A stretch of DNA of 64,000 bases from Flavivirga eckloniae (GCF_002886045.1 NZ_CP025791.1:3673001-3737000); one strand, 5' to 3'. Numbered from the stretch's first letter, positions 55,344 to 64,000 are shown. Made by a program: numbers and translations. The notes: generated from the letters alone by a model not told the origin.

Positions 55344-55962
55344 TTATAAAGACCAAGCCCGACCGTTCGTTGTATCGTCAACAGAAATGCATGCTTGATA
55401 TTGTCCTGGTATTGGATCGTAAGCTAAAACCTCTTTGCCTACTTTTTCTGAGGTAAAGTAACCAAACAATGTATAGTGTTTAACCGATAGCAAAAACTTA
55501 TACAGTTTGTAATTTTCTAATTTTGAAGCGTCAATATTTTTAATAGGTAGCCTTTGGGTTTTTAATATAGTTTCGGTTTCTTTTTCCGATAAGTTAAAAT
55601 AGGACGTTAACGATTTTTCGAAGTCTTCTTTTTTTCCATCTAAAACGGGCATACCGAACATTTTGATAAAAACCTGAGCGCCTGCTTTAAAAAGATCCTG
55701 ATTTGGTTTTTTTTTCAATATCATGATACATAACATCTAAAAACTGCGGAATATTAACATCTAATGCTCCCGGAGTGTCTGAAGCAGGCAAAATAATATC
55801 TGCCAAATGGGTTACGATATGTTTTTCTTCTTTGGAAAGAAATAATGGTGTCCAGCTTTCTTTTTCGGCATTGCAGGAACTTAAGACGTTGAATATGGTT
55901 GGAGCTGCTATAGAATAGCCTAGTCCCATGGTTAAATTTTTTAATGCAGATCTTCTGTCCAT
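55344..55962 (-). pseudogene. Gluconate 2-dehydrogenase subunit 3, second copy, frameshifted in an A9 run
   Basis: The Tat-signal half (55962 leftwards, DRRSALKNLTMGLGYSIAAP) stays open through DVMYHDIEKK and then shifts frame. The C-terminal half (to 55344, ending EVLAYDPIPGQYQACISVDD) continues one frame away. The two meet at nine A's on the minus strand (55706-55714 region); eight A's would give a single frame of about 205 codons, like the intact copy at 53029. It could be an assembly error, a phase-variable run, or transcriptional slippage on A9. It lies between the two GMC genes. Confidence 0.85.
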
Positions 55963-55966
55963 AATT

Positions 55967-57691
55967 TTAACTGGTTTTATTTTTTTTTAATGCATTAGCA
56001 GCATGATTTGCCGCTCGGGCAGTTATAGCCATATAGGTAAGCGAAGGGTTCTGGCAAGCAGACGATGTCATACAAGCGCCATCTGTAACATAAACATTAG
56101 GAACTGTATGCATTTGATTGTGTTTGTTTAAGACCGAGGTTTTTGGGTCGTGTCCCATCCTTGCAGTACCCATTTCATGAATACAGGCTCCCTGAACAGC
56201 TTTGCCTAAATGGCCAACGACATTTTTATAACCGGCAGATTTTAATATAGCAACAGCCTGATCCCTCATGTCTTCGCGCATTTTAAGTTCGTTCTCTTTT
56301 ACTTCGGCATCCATATCTAGGGTTGGTAAACCCCATTCATCTAAAACATCGTAATTTAAAGATACTTTATTTTCATGATAAGGAAGACATTCGCCAAAAC
56401 CAGACATGCCTACACGCCATGGCCCAGGTTTTAAAAGTTCGTCTTTTAACTCGTTTCCGAAGCTTAATTCTGAGACGGCACGTTTCCAGTTTGTTCTACT
56501 GGCGCCACCCTGATAGCCATAACCTCTAATAAAATTCTTTTGTTTGGTTTTATCGTTTAGGTTTCTAAACCTGGGAATGTAAAACCCGTTAGGTTTTCTT
56601 CCTTTATAATATTTGTCATCAAACCCATCAACTTCTGCAGATGCTCCTACACCATAATGGTGATCCATAAGGTTATGACCAAGTTCACCACTATCGTTAC
56701 CTAATCCATTTGGGAATCTTTTAGATTTTGATTGTAACAGGATGGATGTTGTACCTAATGTTGACGCGCAACAAAATATAATAGATGCTTTAAAGAAAAG
56801 CTTTTCCTTGGTTTCTGCATCAATAAGCTTTACACCACTTGCTAGACCTGTTGTTTCATCATAAACAATTTCATGAGCAATAGAATTAGGTCTAAGCGTC
56901 ATGTTTCCTGTTCTTTCTGCCGCTGGAAGGGTTGAGGAGTTACTGCTAAAATAACCGCCATAGGGGCAACCACGCATACATCGGTTTCTGTATTGACAGT
57001 TAGATCGTCCTTCGTGCGTCTTATCTCCGGTAATATGAGCCACACGTCCGGGAGTTAAAACCCGATCGTCATCAAATTGCTCGCTTATGTTTTTTTGAAG
57101 GTCTTTTTCAACACAATTCAATTCCATAGGAGGTGAGAGTTTTCCATCCGGGAGTTGTGATAGTCCTAAATTTTCACCAGAAACCCCAATAAATTCTTCC
57201 ACTTTATCATACCATGGCGCTATGTCTTTGTAGCGAATGGGCCAATCGACACCATGACCATCTTTTTTGTTGGCCTCAAAGTCCATATCACTCCATCTGT
57301 AGCTGTGTCTGCCCCACATAAGCGAACGTCCACCTACATGATATCCGCGTATCCATAAATATTCTTTTACCTCATTGTAAGGGTTTTTTATATCGTCTAC
57401 AAACCAATGTTTGTTTACAGGGCTTGTAAGGGCTCCGTTCCATAATCTGCTTTGGACTTTTTGATTTTTCCTGGATTCATCACTGCCCATTTCCCGGTGT
57501 TTAAAATCCCAGGGGTCTTTGTTCATGGTCGGGTAATCTTCAATATGTTTTACCATACGGCCTCTTTCCAAAACCAACGTTTTTAATCCGTTTTCGCATA
57601 GTTCTTTAGCGGCCCATCCACCACTTATACCGGTGCCAATTACTATAGCGTCGTAGGTTGTTGAGTCTTCTCGAATCGTGTCTTTTGTCAT
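55967..57691 (-). CDS. GMC-family FAD oxidoreductase, copy 2
   Basis: A 574-residue paralogue of copy 1. FAD-binding GTGISGGWAAKELCENG is near 18-34, RGYHVGGRSLMWGRHSYR follows, and the C-terminal HEMGTARMGHDP..TDGACMTSSACQNPSLT is present. Between these, 50-75 holds a less conserved region (MGSDESRKNQKV). It is the first gene of the leftward operon, divergent from the AraC gene. Its small subunit is the frameshifted gene 4 bp downstream. Confidence 0.94.
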   Translation of the reverse strand: MTKDTIREDSTTYDAIVIGTGISGGWAAKELCENGLKTLVLERGRMVKHIEDYPTMNKDPWDFKHREMGSDESRKNQKVQSRLWNGALTSPVNKHWFVDDIKNPYNEVKEYLWIRGYHVGGRSLMWGRHSYRWSDMDFEANKKDGHGVDWPIRYKDIAPWYDKVEEFIGVSGENLGLSQLPDGKLSPPMELNCVEKDLQKNISEQFDDDRVLTPGRVAHITGDKTHEGRSNCQYRNRCMRGCPYGGYFSSNSSTLPAAERTGNMTLRPNSIAHEIVYDETTGLASGVKLIDAETKEKLFFKASIIFCCASTLGTTSILLQSKSKRFPNGLGNDSGELGHNLMDHHYGVGASAEVDGFDDKYYKGRKPNGFYIPRFRNLNDKTKQKNFIRGYGYQGGASRTNWKRAVSELSFGNELKDELLKPGPWRVGMSGFGECLPYHENKVSLNYDVLDEWGLPTLDMDAEVKENELKMREDMRDQAVAILKSAGYKNVVGHLGKAVQGACIHEMGTARMGHDPKTSVLNKHNQMHTVPNVYVTDGACMTSSACQNPSLTYMAITARAANHAANALKKNKTS

Positions 57692-57851
57692 TAGTGTTTA
57701 AATGTAATAGAATAGGGAAAACTTTATCAATTTACAGCAGGCATTGTTAATTTGTTAATACCAAACGTTAAAAACTAATAAAATCTCAGTTAAATTTTAA
57801 TTTATTGGAAAATTAGTTAATTTGCATGATAATAATGTTTAAATTATTTCA

Positions 57852-58886
57852 ATGAAAGTAGGTGTACAAAAAATACAGCCTTATGAAGGAGATGGAATTG
57901 TTTATCATGCCGATACATGTTTGCCTCTAATTGATGCTTACGAACGTAGGAAATTAAAATTTAAAGCACTTGCCCGTCATACTTATCCGGGAGACAGATT
58001 AGATGAAAATACATTGGGACTTAATAGTATTGGATACTGGGACGCTAACGAGCCTCAGGACTGGGGGTTGGACTGGCATCGTAATGAGGGCATAGAGTTT
58101 CACTTTTTGGAATCCGGATCAATGCCCTATGCCCAGGAAAACAAAGAGGTTTTGCTTACACCAAACCATTTAACCATTACACGACCCTGGGAGGCGCATA
58201 AAGTGGGGAACCCTCATATAGGTATGGGGAAATTTTATTGGGTGATTATAGATTTAGGCGTGCGTAGGCCACATCAAGATTGGGTTTGGCCGGACTGGAT
58301 TACTTTAACACCTTCAGATTTAATCAGGCTTACCACTATTTTAAGACAAAACGAAAAATCTATAATAAAAACAGATAAGCGTTTTCGCGATTGTTTTTTG
58401 CGAATCAATAATGCTGTAAATACAGATGTTAATGGCAGTAATGCTTCAAGAATAAGATTGCTCGTAAATTATTTATTAATTCTGCTGCTTGAAATATTAA
58501 ACACAGACGATATCGTTTTAAATGAATCTCTTACCGATAGTACCCGTAGTGTTAGGTTCTTTTTAAAGGAGCTTGAAAAAAAACTTTCTGAAAATTGGAC
58601 CATAGAATTAATGGCACAGTCTGCCGGTGTTGGGTTAACACGATTTACGCATCATTGTAAGCGGTTGACTAATTTAACGCCCATGCGTTATTTAACCATG
58701 AAGCGCTTAGAAATGTCTAAGGAAATACTTCGGACTAACCCAGATATAACAGTTTCTGAAGTTGCTTATATGTGCGGATTTACTACCAGTCAATACTTCG
58801 CGACGGTGTTTAAAAAGCATGAAAAGTGCTCTCCTAATGAATATAGATTGAAAAATATGACTTTAAATGGTCTGCCATTAGTTTAG
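57852..58886 (+). CDS. AraC family transcriptional regulator
   Basis: A 344-residue regulator with an N-terminal cupin-like sensing domain (about 30-200; HRNEGIEFHFLESGSMPYAQENKEV, LTPNHLTITRPWEAHKVG). The C-terminal double helix-turn-helix (about 245-335) has IELMAQSAGVGLTRFTHHCKRLTNLTPMRYL and VSEVAYMCGFTTSQYFATVFKKHEKCSPNEYR. It is divergent from the GMC operon and upstream of the isomerase/transporter set, so it is the likely sugar-responsive regulator of both. Confidence 0.94.
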   Translation: MKVGVQKIQPYEGDGIVYHADTCLPLIDAYERRKLKFKALARHTYPGDRLDENTLGLNSIGYWDANEPQDWGLDWHRNEGIEFHFLESGSMPYAQENKEVLLTPNHLTITRPWEAHKVGNPHIGMGKFYWVIIDLGVRRPHQDWVWPDWITLTPSDLIRLTTILRQNEKSIIKTDKRFRDCFLRINNAVNTDVNGSNASRIRLLVNYLLILLLEILNTDDIVLNESLTDSTRSVRFFLKELEKKLSENWTIELMAQSAGVGLTRFTHHCKRLTNLTPMRYLTMKRLEMSKEILRTNPDITVSEVAYMCGFTTSQYFATVFKKHEKCSPNEYRLKNMTLNGLPLV

Positions 58887-59008
58887 TTTGGTAAAACACT
58901 ACCAATGTTTAAAATCTTTCACTGAATAAAAATACACAGTATTTTGAATTCAAATGTATATTTTCACCTAATTATCTTTAAAAGAGGATATCCATTTAAA
59001 ATACTTTT

Positions 59009-59968
59009 ATGAAGCGAAGAGATTTTGTTATAAAAACGACTTGCGGAGGTGCTGCGCTATCATTGCTAGGGTTGCATGCGTGTAAGAAGTCTGAAAAAAA
59101 AGAAGCGCCGTCTAATCAAGAAGCATCTAGTTCGAATCCTTTATTTTTTAAACTATCCCTGGCACAATGGTCATTGCACAATGCTTTATTTGGGAATGAA
59201 ATGAATCATTTAGATTTTGCAGCAAAGTCCAGGAGTTTTGGTTTGGAAGGGTTGGAATATGTAAATAGTTTTTTTAAAGATAAAGCTAAAGATATGTCTT
59301 TTTTAAAGGAGATGAACCTAAGAGCCGATTCAGAAGGGCAGCAAAACGTTTTAATTATGATCGATGGTGAAGGTTCGCTTGCAAATTCAGATGAAACCCA
59401 TAGACTTAAAGCGATAGAAAACCATTATAAATGGGTTGAGGCCGCTCAGTTTTTAGGCTGTCATGCTATTCGGGTTAATTTGGCAGGAGGCGTGGATAAA
59501 AATGAAGCAGCCAAAGTAAGTGTAGATTCTTTGAATAGACTTTCTGATTTTGCCAAGGAGGCGAACATTAATGTTTTAGTTGAAAATCACGGCGGTTTTT
59601 CTTCAAATGGAAAATGGATGGTCGATGTGTTTTCTAAAGTGGCTAATAAAAATTGCGGAACCTTACCAGATTTCGGTAATTTCTGTATAACAAAAAATGA
59701 AGACGGGAGTTGTGTTGATGAATACGATAGATATCAAGGTATTAAAGAATTGTTGCCCTACGCTAAGGCAGTAAGTGCCAAGTCTTACGATTTTAATGAA
59801 AAAGGAGAAGATAAGATTATAGATTATCGAAAGATGATGCAAATGGTAAAGGATTCTGGTTACAGGGGTTTTGTTGGTATTGAATATGAAGGAAAAGTTG
59901 TGCCTGAAGCTAAGGGTATTGAGTTAACCAGAGATCTTTTAGTTCGTATTGGAAAGCAACTTTCTTAA
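59009..59968 (+). CDS. Exported TIM-barrel sugar isomerase/epimerase
   Basis: A 319-residue xylose-isomerase-like protein with a Tat motif (KRRDFVIKTTCGGAALS) and a possible lipobox at Cys25 (LHACKK), so it may be a Tat-exported lipoprotein. The barrel (about 45-315) has LAQWSLHNALFG, VLVENHGGFS (metal Glu), LPDFGNF and FVGIEYEGK (metal Glu). It begins a rightward set that continues with the MFS transporter 26 bp on. Confidence 0.9.
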   Translation: MKRRDFVIKTTCGGAALSLLGLHACKKSEKKEAPSNQEASSSNPLFFKLSLAQWSLHNALFGNEMNHLDFAAKSRSFGLEGLEYVNSFFKDKAKDMSFLKEMNLRADSEGQQNVLIMIDGEGSLANSDETHRLKAIENHYKWVEAAQFLGCHAIRVNLAGGVDKNEAAKVSVDSLNRLSDFAKEANINVLVENHGGFSSNGKWMVDVFSKVANKNCGTLPDFGNFCITKNEDGSCVDEYDRYQGIKELLPYAKAVSAKSYDFNEKGEDKIIDYRKMMQMVKDSGYRGFVGIEYEGKVVPEAKGIELTRDLLVRIGKQLS

Positions 59969-59994
59969 GAAGAAACTAATTTAAACTAAATATA

Positions 59995-61170
59995 ATGGAG
60001 AATGTTAATAAAAACAGGCTTTTTCTGGCCAGTTGCCTTGCATTAATTACAACAGCAATGACCTTTGCCATTCGTGCACGATTGGAGACTGTATTTGGCC
60101 CGGAAGGTGTTGGTCTTACCCTTGAACAAATAGGATATGCCTTTGCGCCTGCCTTTTTCGGATTTACCATAGCTATGATTATTGGAGGTCCTTTAGTTGA
60201 TTTACTAGGGATTAAAAAAATTACCTGGATGGCATTTATTACACATGCTGTGGGTATCGTTTTAACGATTATGGCAGATTCCATGACATCCTTATTTATC
60301 GCAACATTATTTGTGGGTATAGGGAATGGGTTTGTTGAAGCTGCTTTAAATCCTTTAGTGGCATCCATGTATCCAGATGAAAAAACCAAAATGTTAAACA
60401 GGTTTCATGTCTGGTTTCCGGGAGGTATTGTTATTGGAGCTATTTTAGGATGGCTTACAATGGATGTTATGGACTTAAGTTGGCAAGTTATGGTAGGAAC
60501 CTTGTTTATTCCATTGCTCATTTATGGCTTCTTATTTGTAGGTCAAAAAATTCCTGTTACCGAACGTGTGCAATTAGGAGTTAGTAATAAAAAAATGTTT
60601 GCCAGTGTTTTAAACCCTTTGTTTCTTTTTATGGTTGCTTGTATGTTTCTTACAGCAGCTTCAGAGTTGGGAACCACCCAACGTATTGAATCGCTGTTAA
60701 AAGAATCTGTAGCACAGCCATTGCTGGTATTAGCTTTTATAAATGGTATCATGGCATTGGGTCGATTATTTGCTGGCAAAGTTGTTCATAAATTAAAACC
60801 ATCGGGGATGTTGTTGTATTCAGCAATATTCACCTTTATAGGTTTGTGGATGCTTACAGTAACAAGTGGAGGGATGACTTTTGTTGCAGCCGCCGTTTTT
60901 GCCATAGGTATTACTTTCTTCTGGCCAACCATGTTAGGGTTTGTTGCAGAATATTTACCAGAAACGGGTGCTTTAGGGCTCTCTATTATGGGAGGCGCCG
61001 GTATGTTCTCCGTATCGATAGTATTACCTATTATGGGAAGGCTTATGGATGGTGAAGGTGGAATTACAGAAGCGTTAAGAACGATGTCTATTCTACCAGC
61101 AATTTTAATTGTAGCGTTTTTAGGATTAAGTATTTATATGAAAAAAAGAAATAAAACAGCAGAAGTATAA
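59995..61170 (+). CDS. MFS sugar transporter
   Basis: A 391-residue inner-membrane carrier with about 12 transmembrane helices. PAFFGFTIAMIIGGPLVDLLGIKK carries the MFS loop-2 motif (G-x-L-x-D), and GIGNGFVEAALNPLVASMYPDEKTKMLNRFHVWFPGG resembles the fucose permease group. It is likely to import the sugar released in the periplasm. The Gfo gene starts 6 bp after it. Confidence 0.92.
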   Translation: MENVNKNRLFLASCLALITTAMTFAIRARLETVFGPEGVGLTLEQIGYAFAPAFFGFTIAMIIGGPLVDLLGIKKITWMAFITHAVGIVLTIMADSMTSLFIATLFVGIGNGFVEAALNPLVASMYPDEKTKMLNRFHVWFPGGIVIGAILGWLTMDVMDLSWQVMVGTLFIPLLIYGFLFVGQKIPVTERVQLGVSNKKMFASVLNPLFLFMVACMFLTAASELGTTQRIESLLKESVAQPLLVLAFINGIMALGRLFAGKVVHKLKPSGMLLYSAIFTFIGLWMLTVTSGGMTFVAAAVFAIGITFFWPTMLGFVAEYLPETGALGLSIMGGAGMFSVSIVLPIMGRLMDGEGGITEALRTMSILPAILIVAFLGLSIYMKKRNKTAEV

Positions 61171-61176
61171 TTAAGA

Positions 61177-62322
61177 ATGACAAGAAAATTAAGAATGGGA
61201 ATGATCGGTGGAGGCGCCGGATCATTCATTGGAGATGTACATAGAAAAGCCGCATCTATTGACGGCATGATAGATTTAGTATGTGGTGCTTTTAGTAGCA
61301 GCGCAGAAAAATCGATAGCATCAGGTAAGGCGTTGGGTCTTCCGGAAAGCCGGTGCTATGGGAGTTACGAAGAAATGATTTTAAAGGAAAAGGAATTACC
61401 AGAAGATGTTCGTATGGACTTTGTGGCTATTGTAACACCCAATCACATGCATTTCCCTCCGGCAAAGTTCGCCTTGAAAAATGGGTTCCACGTGGTTTGT
61501 GATAAACCTATGACCTTAACTCTGGACGAAGCCATAGCATTGGAAGAGATTGTAAATAAAAGTGGAAAATTATTTGCACTAACCCATAATTATACCGGGC
61601 ATCCATTGGTTAAACAGGCTAGAGCTATGGTGGCTAATGGTGACTTAGGAAACATTAGGAAGGTGCAAGTGCAATATTTGCAGGGGTGGTTATCTACTCC
61701 AGAGGAAAAGGGAGACAATAAACAGGCTGCCTGGCGTGTGGATCCTAAGCGTTCTGGAATAGGAGGTGCTTTAGGCGATATTGGTACACATGCTGAAAAT
61801 TTAGTAGAATACATTACTGGTTTAAAAATCGATGAATTGGCAGCAGATCTGGGTAGGTTTGGTGAAGGTAGGGTTTTAGATGATGATGGAAACCTGTTGC
61901 TTCGTTTGGAAAATGGAGCTAAAGGCACCATGTCTATTTCTCAAATTGCTTTAGGAGAAGAAAATAATCTGGCCATTAGGGTATATGGAGAAAAAGGGAG
62001 TTTGGAGTGGCATCAAGAAAATCCAAATGAATTGATAACACATTGGTTAGAAGATCCGATTAAAGTGTTTACTCCAAACGGAAATGGGTTATATCCAGAG
62101 GCACTCAATACTTCCAGAATCCCGGCAGGTCATCCAGAAGGGTATTTAGAGGCTTTTGCAACTATTTATAAAAATTTCGCAACGCATTTAATGGCTATTT
62201 TAAACGGAGAAACAATGAATACTCCAGATTATCCAACCGCTAAAGATGGGGTTAGAGGGATGAAGTTTATCTATGCAGCTGTTGCAAGTGATACCAATAA
62301 TGCAGCTTGGACAAAAATTTAA
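61177..62322 (+). CDS. Cytosolic Gfo/Idh/MocA oxidoreductase
   Basis: A 381-residue NAD(P)-dependent oxidoreductase without signal peptide. Rossmann GMIGGGAGSFIGDVH is near 8-22, and the catalytic motif reads CDKPMTLTLDEA (Asp in place of Glu of EKP, a known variant). The substrate domain has GIGGALGDIGTHAENLV. In related Bacteroidota loci such proteins reduce keto sugars. It is coupled to the transporter gene (6 bp). Confidence 0.92.
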   Translation: MTRKLRMGMIGGGAGSFIGDVHRKAASIDGMIDLVCGAFSSSAEKSIASGKALGLPESRCYGSYEEMILKEKELPEDVRMDFVAIVTPNHMHFPPAKFALKNGFHVVCDKPMTLTLDEAIALEEIVNKSGKLFALTHNYTGHPLVKQARAMVANGDLGNIRKVQVQYLQGWLSTPEEKGDNKQAAWRVDPKRSGIGGALGDIGTHAENLVEYITGLKIDELAADLGRFGEGRVLDDDGNLLLRLENGAKGTMSISQIALGEENNLAIRVYGEKGSLEWHQENPNELITHWLEDPIKVFTPNGNGLYPEALNTSRIPAGHPEGYLEAFATIYKNFATHLMAILNGETMNTPDYPTAKDGVRGMKFIYAAVASDTNNAAWTKI

Positions 62323-62336
62323 AAACAAAAATCTAC

Positions 62337-62369
62337 AAACCAGTCAGGTTTCAAAAACCTGACTGGTTT
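62337..62369. repeat. Palindromic repeat, variant copy C
   Basis: Arms AAACCAGTCAGGTTT (62337-62351) and AAACCTGACTGGTTT (62355-62369) match the family at 39383 and 47777. The change CCTG to CCAG is compensated by CAGG to CTGG in the other arm, so the hairpin is kept. A second repeat (TCCCTTCAGGGAGG, about 62405-62419) follows. Confidence 0.8.
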
Positions 62370-62444
62370 TACAAATTATAAAAAAATACAAGTTCTCAGT
62401 TCCTCCCTTCAGGGAGGTTAGGAGGGGCTTTTAAGAGTAATATT

Positions 62445-63497
62445 ATGAAAACAATAAAAGGACCAGCAGTGTTTTTAGCACAATTCGCTGGAGATAATGC
62501 ACCATTTAACAGCCTGGATGGTATGTGTAAATGGGCTGCAGATTTAGGGTATAAGGGTATTCAAATTCCAACCTGGGAACCTAGTTTGATAGATGTGGAA
62601 AAAGCAGCAGAAAGTCAAACATATTGCGATGAGCTAAAAGGAAAAGTAGCATCTTATGGATTAGAAATAACAGAATTGTCCACACACTTACAAGGGCAGT
62701 TGGTAGCAGTTAACCCTGCTTACGATACCATGTTTGATGGTTTTGCACCCGAACATGTTAGAAATAACCCAAAAGCAAGAACCGCATGGGCTATAGATTT
62801 TGTTAAAAAATCGGGAACTGCCAGTGGAAGATTAGGCTTAAAAGCGCATGCAACATTTTCCGGAGCGTTAATGTGGCATACTATGTATCCGTGGCCGCAA
62901 CGCCCCAATGGATTGGTAGAAATGGGCTTTAAAGAATTAGCAGATCGCTGGATTCCCATATTGAATCATTTTGATGAACATGGCGTAGATGTATGTTATG
63001 AACTTCATCCGGGAGAAGATCTTCATGATGGAATTACGTTTGAACGTTTTTTAGAAGCAACAAATAATCATAAGCGGGCTAATATAATTTATGACCCGAG
63101 TCATTTTGTGCTTCAACAGTTAGATTATTTAACCTTTATAGATTATTATCATGAGCGCATTAAAGCGTTTCATGTAAAAGATGCCGAATTTAATCCAACG
63201 GGAAAACAAGGTGTTTATGGTGGGTATGCCAATTGGAAAGATAGAGCTGGACGTTTTAGATCGTTAGGAGATGGTCAGGTAGATTTTAAAGGGATTTTTT
63301 CAAAACTAACAAAATACGAATGTGATGTTTGGGCTGTTATGGAATGGGAATGTTGTGTAAAATCTTCGGAACAAGGAGCAAGAGAAGGCGCGCCTTTTAT
63401 TCAAGAACATATTATTGAAGCCGCTGAACGTAGTTTTGATGATTTTGCAGGTGACGATGTTGATGAAGCACAATTAAAGAATATACTCGGCTTATAA
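62445..63497 (+). CDS. TIM-barrel sugar phosphate isomerase/epimerase
   Basis: A 350-residue cytosolic xylose-isomerase-like protein. The barrel has GYKGIQIPTWEP, VCYELHPGEDLHD (metal Glu), IIYDPSHFVLQQLDY (metal Asp/His), IKAFHVKDAEF and VMEWEC (metal Glu). It is the partner of the Gfo enzyme upstream, although a repeat-filled 122-bp gap lies between. Its reaction is probably isomerisation of a keto-hexose or acid derivative (inference). Confidence 0.92.
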   Translation: MKTIKGPAVFLAQFAGDNAPFNSLDGMCKWAADLGYKGIQIPTWEPSLIDVEKAAESQTYCDELKGKVASYGLEITELSTHLQGQLVAVNPAYDTMFDGFAPEHVRNNPKARTAWAIDFVKKSGTASGRLGLKAHATFSGALMWHTMYPWPQRPNGLVEMGFKELADRWIPILNHFDEHGVDVCYELHPGEDLHDGITFERFLEATNNHKRANIIYDPSHFVLQQLDYLTFIDYYHERIKAFHVKDAEFNPTGKQGVYGGYANWKDRAGRFRSLGDGQVDFKGIFSKLTKYECDVWAVMEWECCVKSSEQGAREGAPFIQEHIIEAAERSFDDFAGDDVDEAQLKNILGL

Positions 63498-63555
63498 TTC
63501 GGGTATGAAATTGCACGTTGCCAAAGTCTATTAATGAACTTAAAAAAGAAACATT

Positions 63556-64000
63556 TTGGATATTAAAAAAACAGTTTTAGTTGCTTTAACGGGTATTTGT
63601 CTTTTAGCATGCGCTAATAAGAATGAAAATGACGAGACACCTATTAAAACAAAAGTAGAAGAAGTTAAAAAAGAGCCAACCGATCCTAAAGCTACTGAGT
63701 TTTACGAGCCTGTGCCACCTGTAGTAAACCCTACCGGACAACATGGTGTGCCAAGTGATGCCATTGTATTATTTAATGGTAAAGGTTTTGATAATTGGGT
63801 GCATGCTGATGATGGTAGTTCAGTACAATGGATTTTAAAAGATGATGGTTCTATGACGGTTAAGGATAAATCTGGAGATATTAAAACAAAACAAGAGTTT
63901 GGCAGTGTGCAATTGCATATTGAATGGCGATCTTCGCCAGAGAAACGAGCTAGCGGACAAAACCGAAGCAATAGCGGTGTTTTTCTTCAAGAACGCTACG
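63556..64000 (+). CDS. DUF1080 lipoprotein, partial, with a TTG start
   Basis: The gene runs off the window end. It has no ATG in front: a stop at 63541-63543 leaves TTG at 63556 (or ATT at 63553) as the only start that gives the signal DIKKTVLVALTGICLLACAN with lipobox LLACA. A Lys/Glu-rich linker is followed by the DUF1080 start IVLFNGKGFDNWVHADD and SNSGVFLQERY at the edge. It follows the isomerase by 58 bp and would be the hydrolase of this operon. Confidence 0.85.
   Translation, partial: MDIKKTVLVALTGICLLACANKNENDETPIKTKVEEVKKEPTDPKATEFYEPVPPVVNPTGQHGVPSDAIVLFNGKGFDNWVHADDGSSVQWILKDDGSMTVKDKSGDIKTKQEFGSVQLHIEWRSSPEKRASGQNRSNSGVFLQERY

Noticed and set aside
63702-63971. Minus-strand ORF at the right edge
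   Set aside because: It is the antisense frame of the DUF1080 lipoprotein, which has clear signal and domain motifs.

Overview
The window looks like a chromosome segment of a marine Flavobacteriaceae bacterium (Bacteroidota). The reasons are the low GC content, paired GLPGLI proteins beside a CarboxypepD_reg-type outer-membrane barrel, a TAnnTTTG -7 box (canonical in front of tRNA-Tyr), almost no Shine-Dalgarno sequences, many 'VGIGT'/lipobox/Tat exported proteins, and the usual flavobacterial intergenic hairpin repeats. Genus and species cannot be settled from the sequence alone.

Layout. (1) 1-8.8 kb: a MITE-like inverted-repeat element, then a leftward operon of histidine kinase, response regulator, a secreted protein and a deoxynucleoside kinase. 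It is divergent from two tandem GLPGLI proteins and a large outer-membrane barrel. Three GTTAAC boxes exactly 10 bp apart lie in the shared control region. (2) 8.85-9.2 kb: tRNA-Tyr with a textbook promoter and terminator, next to the relic of a second, minus-strand tRNA. (3) 9.4-28.2 kb: an envelope/sulfatase island. It holds DUF4136, OmpA, glycine-zipper and Spy-like proteins, several outer-membrane barrels, two type I sulfatases, UPF0114 and HdeD membrane proteins, an AraC regulator, a HAD-type phosphatase lipoprotein and a three-domain fasciclin lipoprotein. It has no SusC/SusD pair and no sulfatase-activating enzyme. Seven places in this island share one promoter architecture, TGAnCTnAATTGATAAT followed by a TAnnTTT-type box at a fixed distance (27 nt in six, 26 nt in one). 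I regard this as the best candidate for an undescribed regulon/system. (4) 28.7-33.3 kb: a C1q-like surface protein, an S41 peptidase with a MarR regulator, and metK behind a candidate SAM riboswitch. (5) 33.4-41 kb: ilvD-ilvB-ilvN-ilvC and ilvA. They are preceded by a leader peptide rich in Ile/Val codons, a terminator and a mutually exclusive antiterminator, which together make an attenuator. (6) 41-51 kb: a Tat-exported Gfo/Idh/MocA pair with a double DUF1080 protein, divergent from a GapN-like dehydrogenase across a complex palindromic control region; then azurin and small exported proteins. (7) 51-64 kb: a 3-keto-sugar type locus. A leftward operon holds two GMC oxidoreductase/gluconate-dehydrogenase-subunit-3 pairs, a DUF1080 lipoprotein and a TIM-barrel isomerase. 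A rightward set holds an AraC regulator, TIM-barrel isomerase, MFS transporter, Gfo/Idh/MocA, a second isomerase and a DUF1080 lipoprotein cut by the window end.

How the genes may work together. Regions 6 and 7 fit oxidation of glycosides at C3 in the periplasm (GMC enzyme carried out by its Tat-signal small subunit), cleavage of the keto-glycoside by DUF1080 proteins, uptake by the MFS carrier and reduction/isomerisation by Gfo/Idh/MocA and TIM-barrel proteins. One of the two small-subunit genes is broken by one extra A in an A9 run, which could be an assembly error, phase switch or slippage site. The sulfatase island looks like an envelope-stress or surface-remodelling locus under common control rather than a polysaccharide utilisation locus.
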